This document shows, piece after piece, positions 12,012 to 17,619 of a stretch of 17,619 bases of DNA. The stretch spans positions 1 through 17,619 of the forward strand of contig CAMYKF010000458.1 of NCBI GenBank assembly GCA_947258905.1. The letters run 5' to 3'. Origin of the DNA: an uncultured Pirellulaceae bacterium (GTDB lineage Bacteria; Planctomycetota; Planctomycetia; Pirellulales; Pirellulaceae). A program made the position numbers and the translations under genes. The first letter of the stretch is position 1, and the number at the start of each line of letters is the position of its first letter. The notes below the pieces were generated by a model. That model was not told the DNA's origin, did no database searches, and saw only the letters and a program-made list of their open reading frames with translations.

Positions 12012-13451
12012 ATGTCGCCGCCACCACGCTCACGATCGGCCCATGTCGTGGCGGCGGCTCTGCTGATGATTTCACTGGCCGGCGGCGTAGCCTTGCGGAT
12101 ACAGGCCCTGTCTGAACCGGTCTGGCTGGACGAACTGCATACGGCGTGGTGCGTTAGCGAGTCCTTTGCCGATGTCATGCCACGCGCGACACAAGGTAAT
12201 CAAAGTCCGCTGTTCTTCTGGATGCAGTATCCGGTGTTTCAGGGAATGGGCAGGAATGAACTGGCCCTGCGGATATTGCCCTTGCTGTTTTCTACCGGGC
12301 TGCTGGTCTCCATCGGCTGGATCGCCTGGCAACTGAGCGGCTCGTTGACGGGAGCCTGGCTGGCTCTGACGCTGGCCGCGATCGACGATGCCTTTTTGTT
12401 TTACGCTGTTGAGGCGCGACCTTATGGACTGGTCCAGCTGGTAACGGTGTGGCAGGTGTACCTGTGGATCCAGTTGCTGCAGGCGAAAGAGCGAAGCGGC
12501 TGGTCGAGTGCCGGATTCGTGGCTCTGACGGTGCTGCTCTTCTATTTGCACTTTACGACCGTGTTGTTGCTGGCGGTGCAGTTGGCAGTGACGCTGCTGG
12601 CGGTCTCCCGGAGATTCAGGCAACTCTCACCCGCCGCTAAGCGGACTTCGGCGAGCTCAGTCGAGCCGCGACCTCTCCCAGGCTTGGGAGAGGCGAAGAA
12701 TTGGGTGCTCGTCTGGAGTGTTATCCTTGGCGGTTGCCTGCCGGGACTGATTAGCCTGTTTCGCATCGCCGAATATCGCGACGCATGGAAGTCGATGGTT
12801 GTGCCGAACCAGTACGGCTTGATGCTGCTGGCCCAGGCAATCGTTTATCTCGGCGCCGGTTTGCTGGCGGTGCTTTGCTTTCGACGAGTCCGTCTGGAAA
12901 ATCGCCAACGATGGCTGACGGTATGCGCGTTGTTAGTTCTTGTCCTCTTTCCAACGATCGGTGCATATGCGGCAACGGTGTTCCAACTTGCTCCGCTGTC
13001 CAGTTACCGCTTCACCATTGCCAGCACCACGCTGTTGATCGTTCTGGCGGGCGTGTTTTGCGGATTGATTGACAGTCAACGGCGGCGCATCATCGTTGCC
13101 GGCGTCACAGTGTTGCTGGCGGTGGCGACCAATCCGCTGTTCGAACCGTGGCTGCGCAGCGGCGCGATGCCGGCGCAACGTAACGAAAACTGGCGCGACG
13201 CGGCAGTGACGATGCGAAATGACTTTGTACCGGTTGTCCTGTGTCCCAACCTCGTGGAAGACCGGCGGTTGGCCATAACCGGTGATCCGACGCTGTTGGA
13301 GTATTTCAGGTTTCCGCTGAACGGAGATTCTTGGTCGAGCGATCATGGGGGGCGAATTCAGGCCAGCCATGGATCTCGATACCATTCGACAGGCCGGCGG
13401 CTGCTGGCTGGTGGTGCGAGCTCACCACGACGTTGCCGAGGCCCTTTGTGA
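12012..13451 (+). CDS. GT-C-fold membrane glycosyltransferase-like protein (3' end frameshifted)
   Basis: 479 residues as read. It has about ten hydrophobic membrane segments. A first helix (about 11-30) is followed by an outer loop with the acidic pair D40-E41 in EPVWLDELH, the usual catalytic-site position of GT-C enzymes that use polyprenyl-linked sugars (GT39/ArnT-like). EARPYG around 135-140 is also typical of this superfamily. The sugar and acceptor are unknown. The gene follows the CpsD-like ATPase by 45 bp, so they are probably co-transcribed; no ribosome site precedes the ATG. Residues about 206-229 come from a palindromic repeat inserted in frame. The last ~33 residues (after SSDHGG) are out of frame: the frame +1 continuation at 13345-13548 reads as a natural C-terminus. 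A single extra G in the six-G run at 13347-13352 explains this, by mutation or sequencing error. The corrected protein would have 511 residues. Confidence 0.75.
   Translation: MSPPPRSRSAHVVAAALLMISLAGGVALRIQALSEPVWLDELHTAWCVSESFADVMPRATQGNQSPLFFWMQYPVFQGMGRNELALRILPLLFSTGLLVSIGWIAWQLSGSLTGAWLALTLAAIDDAFLFYAVEARPYGLVQLVTVWQVYLWIQLLQAKERSGWSSAGFVALTVLLFYLHFTTVLLLAVQLAVTLLAVSRRFRQLSPAAKRTSASSVEPRPLPGLGEAKNWVLVWSVILGGCLPGLISLFRIAEYRDAWKSMVVPNQYGLMLLAQAIVYLGAGLLAVLCFRRVRLENRQRWLTVCALLVLVLFPTIGAYAATVFQLAPLSSYRFTIASTTLLIVLAGVFCGLIDSQRRRIIVAGVTVLLAVATNPLFEPWLRSGAMPAQRNENWRDAAVTMRNDFVPVVLCPNLVEDRRLAITGDPTLLEYFRFPLNGDSWSSDHGGRIQASHGSRYHSTGRRLLAGGASSPRRCRGPL
12634..12693. repeat. Palindromic repeat inserted within the glycosyltransferase-like gene
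   Basis: Within the coding frame lie CCGC-TAA-GCGG (12634-12644), a GCTC/GAGC pair around 12655-12666, and a perfect 9-bp hairpin CCTCTCCCA-GGCT-TGGGAGAGG (12672-12693). The encoded peptide (LSPAAKRTSASSVEPRPLPG onward) is polar and Pro/Ser-rich and interrupts two hydrophobic segments. The likely reading is a REP-like element accommodated in a loop between membrane helices without breaking the frame. Confidence 0.65.
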
Positions 13452-13548
13452 TTACCTGGAGAGCCAGCTGGGTGGCGAACAAAACGTAATGGTTGAGCGG
13501 GTCATGGACGCACCGGTAAACCTGTTCCGTTTGCGTATTGGCCAGTGA
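13345..13548 (+). pseudogene. Displaced C-terminus of the glycosyltransferase-like gene
   Basis: Read in the +1 frame relative to the upstream gene, this stretch gives a compact soluble tail (for example CWLVVRAHHDVAEALCDYLE, ending NLFRLRIGQ) before a TGA. The upstream frame instead turns into an Arg/Gly/Ser-rich sequence typical of out-of-frame GC-rich DNA. Removing one G from 13347-13352 joins the two smoothly (SSDHGGEFRPAM). It is not an independent gene: it lacks a ribosome site and overlaps the upstream frame. Confidence 0.7.
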
Positions 13549-13582
13549 TTGAGGGTTGTCAGGCGCCGAACCAGCAAACACA

Positions 13583-13616
13583 AAGCGCCAGCAGTGTCGA
13601 ACATCTGCTGGCGCTT
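13583..13616. terminator. Hairpin between convergent genes, probable bidirectional terminator
   Basis: A perfect 12-bp stem AAGCGCCAGCAG / CTGCTGGCGCTT with a 10-nt loop. It lies 35 bp after the end of the corrected glycosyltransferase frame and 33 bp after the stop of the minus-strand GH11-like gene. The following T-tracts are weak on both strands, so termination is inferred from stem strength and position. Confidence 0.7.
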
Positions 13617-13648
13617 GTCAATTTACAGGTTGCCGCAAGTCGGACGAC

Positions 13649-15115
13649 TTATGGCAGGATGATATTAGTGACCTGTGACCAGCCGTTGTGGGAACCACTG
13701 TGGATTTCGGTGGCCACGCAGATGCTGTCGACATAATGGTTACGCATGCCGTAATCGCGGAACCAGTCGAAGAAAGGCTTCAGCCGGATGGGTCCCGTGT
13801 GACCCTGTCCATCGATTCGCACGGCCTTGAAGCGGCGACCGGATGCGATCGGTCCGATATGCAGTTCGTACAACGCACCGTCGATCACGCGCGTGCTGAC
13901 GACCGGGTCCGCTGGACTGGGATTCCGGTAATCGCTGATGATGTAGTACTCGTCCATTTCGGTGTTCGTATTCCAGCGGCGAGTTTCGAAAACCCATCCG
14001 TATATCGACTCCTTGTAGTTGCGGCCACTGCCGCTATCGCTGAACGAGGCGTCGTAGTCGACGATCCAGTTGTACGGAACGTTGTCCGCGCGGACATTGT
14101 CATAATGTTTGCCGAGTCGACCCATGGCACCACCGGCGCCGTTGTTGCGGAACTCGAAACGGAACGCATCGGCGGCCGCGTTGTAGCGGGTTGTCACGTT
14201 GGGTCCGTTCCAGTTGTAACGTTGCCAGTTGCGCACATGCCGGCCGTTGGCGATGTTGCGTTTGGCCGCCGGCATCGTGCCACCGGTGACCGAACCCACC
14301 CACTGTGGATTGCCCCCGCCGCCAGATCCGCCGCCTGAATCCCCGCCCGAGTCGCCTCCGGAGCCCCCGGAACCACCGGAGTCCCCGGAACCGCCACCCG
14401 ACCCGCCGCTGATGGCAGGAATTTGTATATCCTCCCAGCCTGTCGCGCCAGAGTGATTGCCATTGCCGCGACTGTACAGTTGGGTAAACAGGGCCACTTC
14501 CTGCAAATAGTCGTTGGTCATGCCGTGATCCCGAAACCAGTCCAGGAAGGAAGCTATTCGGACATAGGGCCGGCCAGGAATGTTGCTGCTGCGACGCACC
14601 GCCATGAACCGGAATCCGCTGCCAAATCCGTGCGTGCCCTTTCTCAGTTCGTAGGTGTGGCCATCGATGTTGCGCACCGAGACCACCTGGTCGGGCAAGG
14701 GTCCCTGATGTCCAACCACGACCGACCAGCTGTGTTTGACGCTGGAGCTCCCCCAACTGCCGTCTTTCGAGTACACCCAGCCGGAGACACCAGTCACCCA
14801 GGCATCGCTGCTGTCGTCGATTTGGGCCAGGCTGGCCGTGACGGCCGCGTTGCCGGGCACCGAGTCGACGCGCACGTTCTCGTAATAACGACCGACGCGG
14901 GCAATGGCGCTGCCGTTTCCGGAATACCAGAAGCGGGCGGAATCCAGCACGTCGTACCAGCGCAGAGTGATTCCGCCATCGAAATCCCTCCACACTTTGC
15001 GGAAGTAATCTCCCGAGGTGTTGGTACCGTTGTAAATGACACCGTTTTGTGCCTCTGCAACAACACAAGTCTGCAGAGTTATCGCAAGCATTAAAAACAA
15101 AAGCCGAAACTTCAT
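13649..15115 (-). CDS. Secreted protein with two GH11-xylanase-like domains
   Basis: 488 residues with a signal peptide (about 1-22) and a GGAG site 6 nt before the ATG at 15115. Two homologous domains (about 24-235 and 275-488) are joined by a Gly/Ser-rich linker. Domain 2 follows the GH11 endo-xylanase pattern. SIYGWV is followed by DEYYIISDY (family: VEYYIVDSW) with E389 as candidate nucleophile. RRFKAVR, FFDWFRDYGM and ATEIHSGS (family: ATEGYQSSG) follow, with E470 as candidate acid/base. Domain 1 aligns along its length (VVSVRNIDG with VVSTRVIDG, FLDWFRDHGM with FFDWFRDYGM), but Ser129 and Gln212 stand where the two glutamates should be, so it is probably non-catalytic. The family's thumb loop (PSIDG) between the two active-site segments appears missing in both domains; the Glu-Glu spacing is 81 residues against roughly 90-95 in typical members. 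Inferred role: extracellular xylan or related glycan binding and cleavage. Fold assignment is by motif only. Confidence 0.75.
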   Translation of the reverse strand: MKFRLLFLMLAITLQTCVVAEAQNGVIYNGTNTSGDYFRKVWRDFDGGITLRWYDVLDSARFWYSGNGSAIARVGRYYENVRVDSVPGNAAVTASLAQIDDSSDAWVTGVSGWVYSKDGSWGSSSVKHSWSVVVGHQGPLPDQVVSVRNIDGHTYELRKGTHGFGSGFRFMAVRRSSNIPGRPYVRIASFLDWFRDHGMTNDYLQEVALFTQLYSRGNGNHSGATGWEDIQIPAISGGSGGGSGDSGGSGGSGGDSGGDSGGGSGGGGNPQWVGSVTGGTMPAAKRNIANGRHVRNWQRYNWNGPNVTTRYNAAADAFRFEFRNNGAGGAMGRLGKHYDNVRADNVPYNWIVDYDASFSDSGSGRNYKESIYGWVFETRRWNTNTEMDEYYIISDYRNPSPADPVVSTRVIDGALYELHIGPIASGRRFKAVRIDGQGHTGPIRLKPFFDWFRDYGMRNHYVDSICVATEIHSGSHNGWSQVTNIILP

Positions 15116-15310
15116 GATTTACTCCATGGGTAATCGTGCGAACTTACTGCTTCGCTACACAACGAGTGTTGACGTACACGTTCCTCCGAAGGATTGACTC
15201 AGCGCACAATTAGTCGCTGGAGAATCGTTATCCATCCGCGAGGACACGAATCGAACTTGTGTTCAACGTGTCAGGGAAAAGGGCCGTTTCAGCTGCGCCA
15301 AAATCCTTGG

Positions 15311-15327
15311 CAACCGGCATCCGGTTG
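15311..15327. repeat. Hairpin CAACCGG-CAT-CCGGTTG
   Basis: A perfect 7-bp inverted repeat with a 3-nt loop. It lies about 200 bp upstream of the GH11-like start, where it could sit in that gene's leader. There is no T-run beside it. Confidence 0.4.
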
Positions 15328-15375
15328 TACTGGCCATTGCGATCTCCGTTTCGAAAGCCGTTACGTCATGGCTGA

Positions 15376-15397
15376 CCGGACCCCGCCGCGGGTCCGG
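15376..15397. repeat. Hairpin CCGGACCC-CGCCGC-GGGTCCGG
   Basis: A perfect 8-bp GC-rich stem with a 6-nt loop, immediately followed by a second small hairpin ACTG-AAAG-CAGT. It has the look of an extragenic palindromic repeat; no neighbouring T-tract suggests a terminator. Confidence 0.5.
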
Positions 15398-15569
15398 ACT
15401 GAAAGCAGTGGCCAGGGATTATAAGAATGGTTATCGGCAATGGTCCACAGGGAGGTCCCCCACATTGCCTTGCGGATTAAGTAATGCAGATTACGCCGCG
15501 CATTCGGACCTCACAAAAACCGGGTTAATCGGCAGCACAATTATTGAGAAAAAAATCGTTACAACGACC

Positions 15570-15590
15570 GATCACCAAAAACGATCACCC
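15570..15590. repeat. Direct repeat CGATCACC-AAAAA-CGATCACC
   Basis: Two exact 8-bp copies with a 13-bp period, separated by an A5 tract. They could be a direct-repeat operator for the GH11-like gene about 450 bp away, or chance in an AT-rich stretch. Confidence 0.35.
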
Positions 15591-15602
15591 ATGCATACCA
15601 CC

Positions 15603-15620
15603 CGTGTTGACCGTGTTGAC
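15603..15620. repeat. Tandem 9-bp repeat CGTGTTGAC
   Basis: Two abutting exact copies, 12 bp after the CGATCACC pair. Together the two sets form a small cluster of direct repeats. No function can be read from the sequence. Confidence 0.4.
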
Positions 15621-15658
15621 GGATGCGAGATTTTCGCGCTGGATCTGATTCGCAATTT

Positions 15659-15675
15659 TTCGCGCCAAGCGCGAA
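15659..15675. terminator. Hairpin TTCGCGC-CAA-GCGCGAA downstream of the phosphoesterase gene
   Basis: A perfect 7-bp stem with a 3-nt loop lies 57 bp beyond the stop of the minus-strand phosphoesterase gene. A further TTCGCGCT copy lies at 15633-15640, giving an alternative pairing with AGCGCGAA. On the minus strand the hairpin is followed by A-rich sequence rather than T, so terminator function is uncertain. Confidence 0.35.
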
Positions 15676-15732
15676 TGGACCGGTAATGCGGGAGAAGCAC
15701 TGGTCAAGGCGTTAGCCAATCAAACATGATTT

Positions 15733-16521
15733 CTAATAGACGCCCGTGCGACGTTCCCTGGAGGGCAGGATTTCCAGACACGTCGACCACCAGCCGGAAA
15801 GAATCGTCTCGATAAATTCTTCCGGCAAACCCTCGTCACGCATCTCCGCTGCCAGCCGCCGGTGATCGTAGTCCACAGGCACGAATTCCACACGCAGTTC
15901 ATCATCGTCTTGCAGAATGGTGTACCAGACATTCGTTTGACCATCGTTTTCCGGTCGACCCAGCACGCCGACATTGACAAAGTCGCGATTGCCGGGCAAC
16001 CGACGATGCCATTTGATGCCGGAGTGCGTGGCCACGATCGCATCGGCTCGGAACTCATCGCACAGGGACGCCAGGAAATGCGTGGACGTGGTCGATTCCC
16101 ACAGAAACTCGTTTACCTTGCGGGGGCTGCCATGACACAGCAGCACACTGCGCCGGCCCAGTTGCAAGCGCCGTTGTTCGGGCAGCTCACGCAGGAACTT
16201 TCGGTTGTTGGCTGACGTATTGGCCAGCGTGTAGTCGTAGCTGATCTGCGCGAAGTGATTATCGCGCGGGTCGGTGTAGCCACATTGGCAATCGTCCAGC
16301 ATGTTGCCAATGGAATTGTCATAGTTGCCCTGCAGGCACTGTACGTTGTGATCCGTCAACAACGGAAACACGCGATCGGGATGAGGCCCGAACGCTCCCA
16401 GATCACCCAGACAGAAAATTGCATCCACGTCGCGTTCAGCGATATCGGCCAGTGCCGCTTCCAGCGCCAGATAATTGCTGTACAGTCCGCCGAGACAGGC
16501 AATGCGCCGATACGCTGGCAT
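15733..16521 (-). CDS. Metallophosphoesterase-fold protein with altered metal-binding residues
   Basis: 262 residues from the ATG at 16521, which overlaps the upstream stop as TAATG; an in-frame upstream ATG at 16590 would overlap the radical SAM gene by 70 bp and is less likely. The order of segments follows the YfcE/calcineurin-like phosphoesterase family. Several metal ligands are changed. The usual SD-x-HSN is GGLYSN at 11-16 (Asp to Gly12, His to Tyr14). GD is kept (D40 in LGDLGAFGP), GNHD is GNYD at 65-68, and the HG motif is kept (H130 in CHGSP). The usual GHTH is ATHSG at 164-168, leaving one His. C78 and C80 (CQCGYTDP) are additional features. Catalysis by the standard two-metal mechanism is therefore doubtful; a one-metal enzyme, binding partner or regulator is possible. 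Translational coupling with the radical SAM gene implies shared function and stoichiometry. No signal peptide, so cytoplasmic. Confidence 0.85.
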   Translation of the reverse strand: MPAYRRIACLGGLYSNYLALEAALADIAERDVDAIFCLGDLGAFGPHPDRVFPLLTDHNVQCLQGNYDNSIGNMLDDCQCGYTDPRDNHFAQISYDYTLANTSANNRKFLRELPEQRRLQLGRRSVLLCHGSPRKVNEFLWESTTSTHFLASLCDEFRADAIVATHSGIKWHRRLPGNRDFVNVGVLGRPENDGQTNVWYTILQDDDELRVEFVPVDYDHRRLAAEMRDEGLPEEFIETILSGWWSTCLEILPSRERRTGVY

Positions 16522-16523
16522 TA
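16519..16523 (-). promoter_or_regulatory. TAATG stop-start overlap (translational coupling)
   Basis: On the minus strand the TAA of the radical SAM gene and the ATG of the phosphoesterase-like gene share one A. This arrangement normally lets the same ribosome reinitiate, and it decides the start of the downstream protein, which lacks its own strong ribosome site. Confidence 0.75.
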
Positions 16524-17441
16524 CGCTGGCCTTGCCGACAACGGTGTTTTGCTGGTGGCATTGGAACAAATGGCTCCGTACTGGTAACACGTTGCGCAGG
16601 CTCCGTGCCGCATGCGAAACGGGACCAGCGACTCCTGAAGCGACTGGCCCAGCAACGAGTCGGGCGACTCAATCAGGATCGGGCATACGTGAACGCCACG
16701 ATCGGTCACGATGCGACTGGAATGGCAAATCAGTTGCGAAGCATCGTAATCCTGCATCATGGCCTGCGTCACTTGATCGTGAGGTTGGTAGCCGTGAGTT
16801 CGATCGGCCTGGGCGCCCATTTGCAATGTGGGCAGCAATTTCAGCCGCGGACGCGCATAGCCGCGGGACTGCAGCATCCGGGTGAACCTGCCCACGAAGT
16901 GCTGATCTTCGTTGATGTCCCAGGTACGTACCGCGGTGATGATTGGCAGGAATCCGTAATCCACCAGCTGCATGACTCCACGCATGGCCCGATCGAACGT
17001 ACCGGCTCCGCGTATCGGATCGTTCTGTTCCGGGGAGAATCCATCGATGCTAACGCGAAACTCCAGCGAATATATGGATGCCTGTTCGGCATTCCGCAAA
17101 CGTTCCAGCCAATCGGGCTTGAATACCGTGCCATTGGTCAGCACCGTGGCGGGTCCGTAATTCAGCGTTTCCACGAGTATGCCCGTCATCTCGGGATTGA
17201 TAAACGGCTCGCCGCCGGTGAAATAATATTCCCTGGTGCCCAGTGCGATCGATTCCAGCAGCCGCTGGCGGACTTGTTGCAGCGTCAGAAAGCCAAACGA
17301 CAGGTTTTTGGGATGGCAACTGATAAAGCAATGGTGACAAGCGAGGTTGCAGCGTGTGCCGGCGACCTGAAACCACAACTGGTCGAGATGATTGATGTCG
17401 ATCGAGGGGATGGAACTGGCAGCGTCGTTAATGACTGGCAC
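16521..17441 (-). CDS. Radical SAM protein with extra C-terminal cysteines
   Basis: 306 residues if translated from the GTG at 17441; an ATG at 17513 in frame is the alternative but would overlap the upstream gene by 86 bp instead of 14. The 4Fe-4S site is C31-x3-C35-x2-C38 in RCNLACHHCF. The SAM-binding GGEP is at 76-79 (YYFTGGEPF), and further barrel strands are visible (VLTNGTVF, LEFRVSIDGF). The C-terminal part has C239, C253, C282, C285 and C292 (CPILIE, GACATCYQYGAIC), which could hold an auxiliary iron-sulfur cluster as in SPASM or twitch domains. Reductive cleavage of S-adenosylmethionine is expected; the substrate is unknown. The gene lies between a probable flavin/NAD(P)-type oxidoreductase and a translationally coupled phosphoesterase-fold protein, all in one overlapping unit. 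I know of similar radical SAM/phosphoesterase pairs in planctomycete-type genomes from memory but no assigned function. Confidence 0.9.
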   Translation of the reverse strand: MPVINDAASSIPSIDINHLDQLWFQVAGTRCNLACHHCFISCHPKNLSFGFLTLQQVRQRLLESIALGTREYYFTGGEPFINPEMTGILVETLNYGPATVLTNGTVFKPDWLERLRNAEQASIYSLEFRVSIDGFSPEQNDPIRGAGTFDRAMRGVMQLVDYGFLPIITAVRTWDINEDQHFVGRFTRMLQSRGYARPRLKLLPTLQMGAQADRTHGYQPHDQVTQAMMQDYDASQLICHSSRIVTDRGVHVCPILIESPDSLLGQSLQESLVPFRMRHGACATCYQYGAICSNATSKTPLSARPA

Positions 17442-17619
17442 CGTCGGCAGCAGGGAATTGCATCGTCGCGTAAACGTCAAGTGAATCGCGGTCAGCGACA
17501 ATTTTAAAGACATCACGGATTTGTTGCAGTCCGGTGGCGAACAGGAAACGCGGATCCCTGCCATATGTCTTGGAACCGAGTACAAAAAAGTCTGGTTCTG
17601 TAGTTAACAAAGCATCAGG
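17428..17619 (-). CDS. C-terminal end of a probable flavin/NAD(P)-type oxidoreductase (5' end beyond window)
   Basis: The frame is open from the right edge to a TAA at 17428-17430, giving 63 residues. The text LTTEPDFFVLGSKTYGRDP, then FATGLQQIRDVF, resembles the last segment of FAD/NAD(P)-binding oxidoreductases, in which a final 'FYVLGAKSYGR' strand closes the cofactor site before a C-terminal helix. This assignment is from a small fragment and from memory of family ends. The frame extends upstream of the TTG at 17610, so that codon is not the start. The stop overlaps the GTG start of the radical SAM gene by 14 bp, which argues for one transcript of three genes. Confidence 0.55.
   Translation of the reverse strand, partial: PDALLTTEPDFFVLGSKTYGRDPRFLFATGLQQIRDVFKIVADRDSLDVYATMQFPAADGASH

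Larger units (their letters stand above)
15116..15732. other. 617-bp gap rich in short repeats, no gene recognised
   Basis: Two short plus-strand open frames (15194-15424 and 15408-15686) have no ribosome site and no recognisable content. The stretch should contain the promoter of the GH11-like gene and the end of the phosphoesterase transcript. It holds several hairpins and two sets of direct repeats, listed separately. AT content rises around 15500-15660. Confidence 0.5.

Noticed and set aside
15240..15300. tRNA gene or tRNA-end attachment site on the minus strand
   Set aside because: A T-arm-like stretch (AAGTTCGATTCGTG) is present, but its stem has a mismatch, and no matching acceptor 5' strand, D-arm or anticodon arm is found upstream.
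15194..15686. Two small plus-strand genes
   Set aside because: No ribosome sites, no recognisable product, and they run across several palindromes and direct repeats.
16519..16590. Longer form of the phosphoesterase starting at 16590
   Set aside because: The extra 23 residues overlap the end of the radical SAM gene and precede the first family strand. The TAATG start gives a normal N-terminus.
16419..17507. 362-residue plus-strand open frame
   Set aside because: Antisense to the radical SAM gene, which carries C-x3-C-x2-C and GGEP motifs; the plus frame has no recognisable content.

Overview
The window looks like a chromosomal segment of a planctomycete, probably Pirellulales-like. This rests on the moderately GC-rich sequence, several large secreted proteins with no clear homologues outside that group, a degenerate 'GGLYSN' metallophosphoesterase paired with a radical SAM enzyme, and many short palindromic repeats between and inside genes. 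The lineage is inferred from gene style; no rRNA is present. I see no insertion sequence, integrase, prophage gene or CRISPR array.

Left part (1-3314, minus strand): the start of a secreted protein with two thioredoxin-like domains (CQPC and CEPC) is cut by the left edge. Before it lie a non-coding stretch, a decayed partial copy of a secreted protein's C-terminus, and the intact 583-residue gene itself. A 40-bp tandem repeat with hairpins fills the divergent gap to the next gene. Rightward from that gap runs a 1130-residue protein with several carboxypeptidase-regulatory-like beta-sandwich repeats followed by a long helical region.

Middle (7028-13548): a complete cobalamin-dependent methionine synthase (metH) is on the minus strand. 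Divergent from it are a CpsD/ParA-like P-loop ATPase and a GT-C-type membrane glycosyltransferase-like gene, which together suggest surface polysaccharide work. The second gene carries an in-frame palindromic repeat and a frameshift at a run of six G near its 3' end.

Right part (13649-17619, all minus strand): a secreted protein with two GH11-xylanase-like domains joined by a Gly/Ser linker comes first; the first domain has lost both catalytic glutamates and the second keeps them. A 617-bp repeat-containing gap follows. Then comes a tightly overlapping three-gene unit: the end of a probable flavin/NAD(P)-type oxidoreductase, a radical SAM protein with extra C-terminal cysteines, and a metallophosphoesterase-fold protein coupled through TAATG whose metal ligands are partly replaced. 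This unit is the best candidate for an undescribed pathway. The oxidoreductase and radical SAM protein would supply redox and radical chemistry, and the phosphatase-fold protein may act as a binding or atypical hydrolytic partner. The substrate cannot be read from the sequence.
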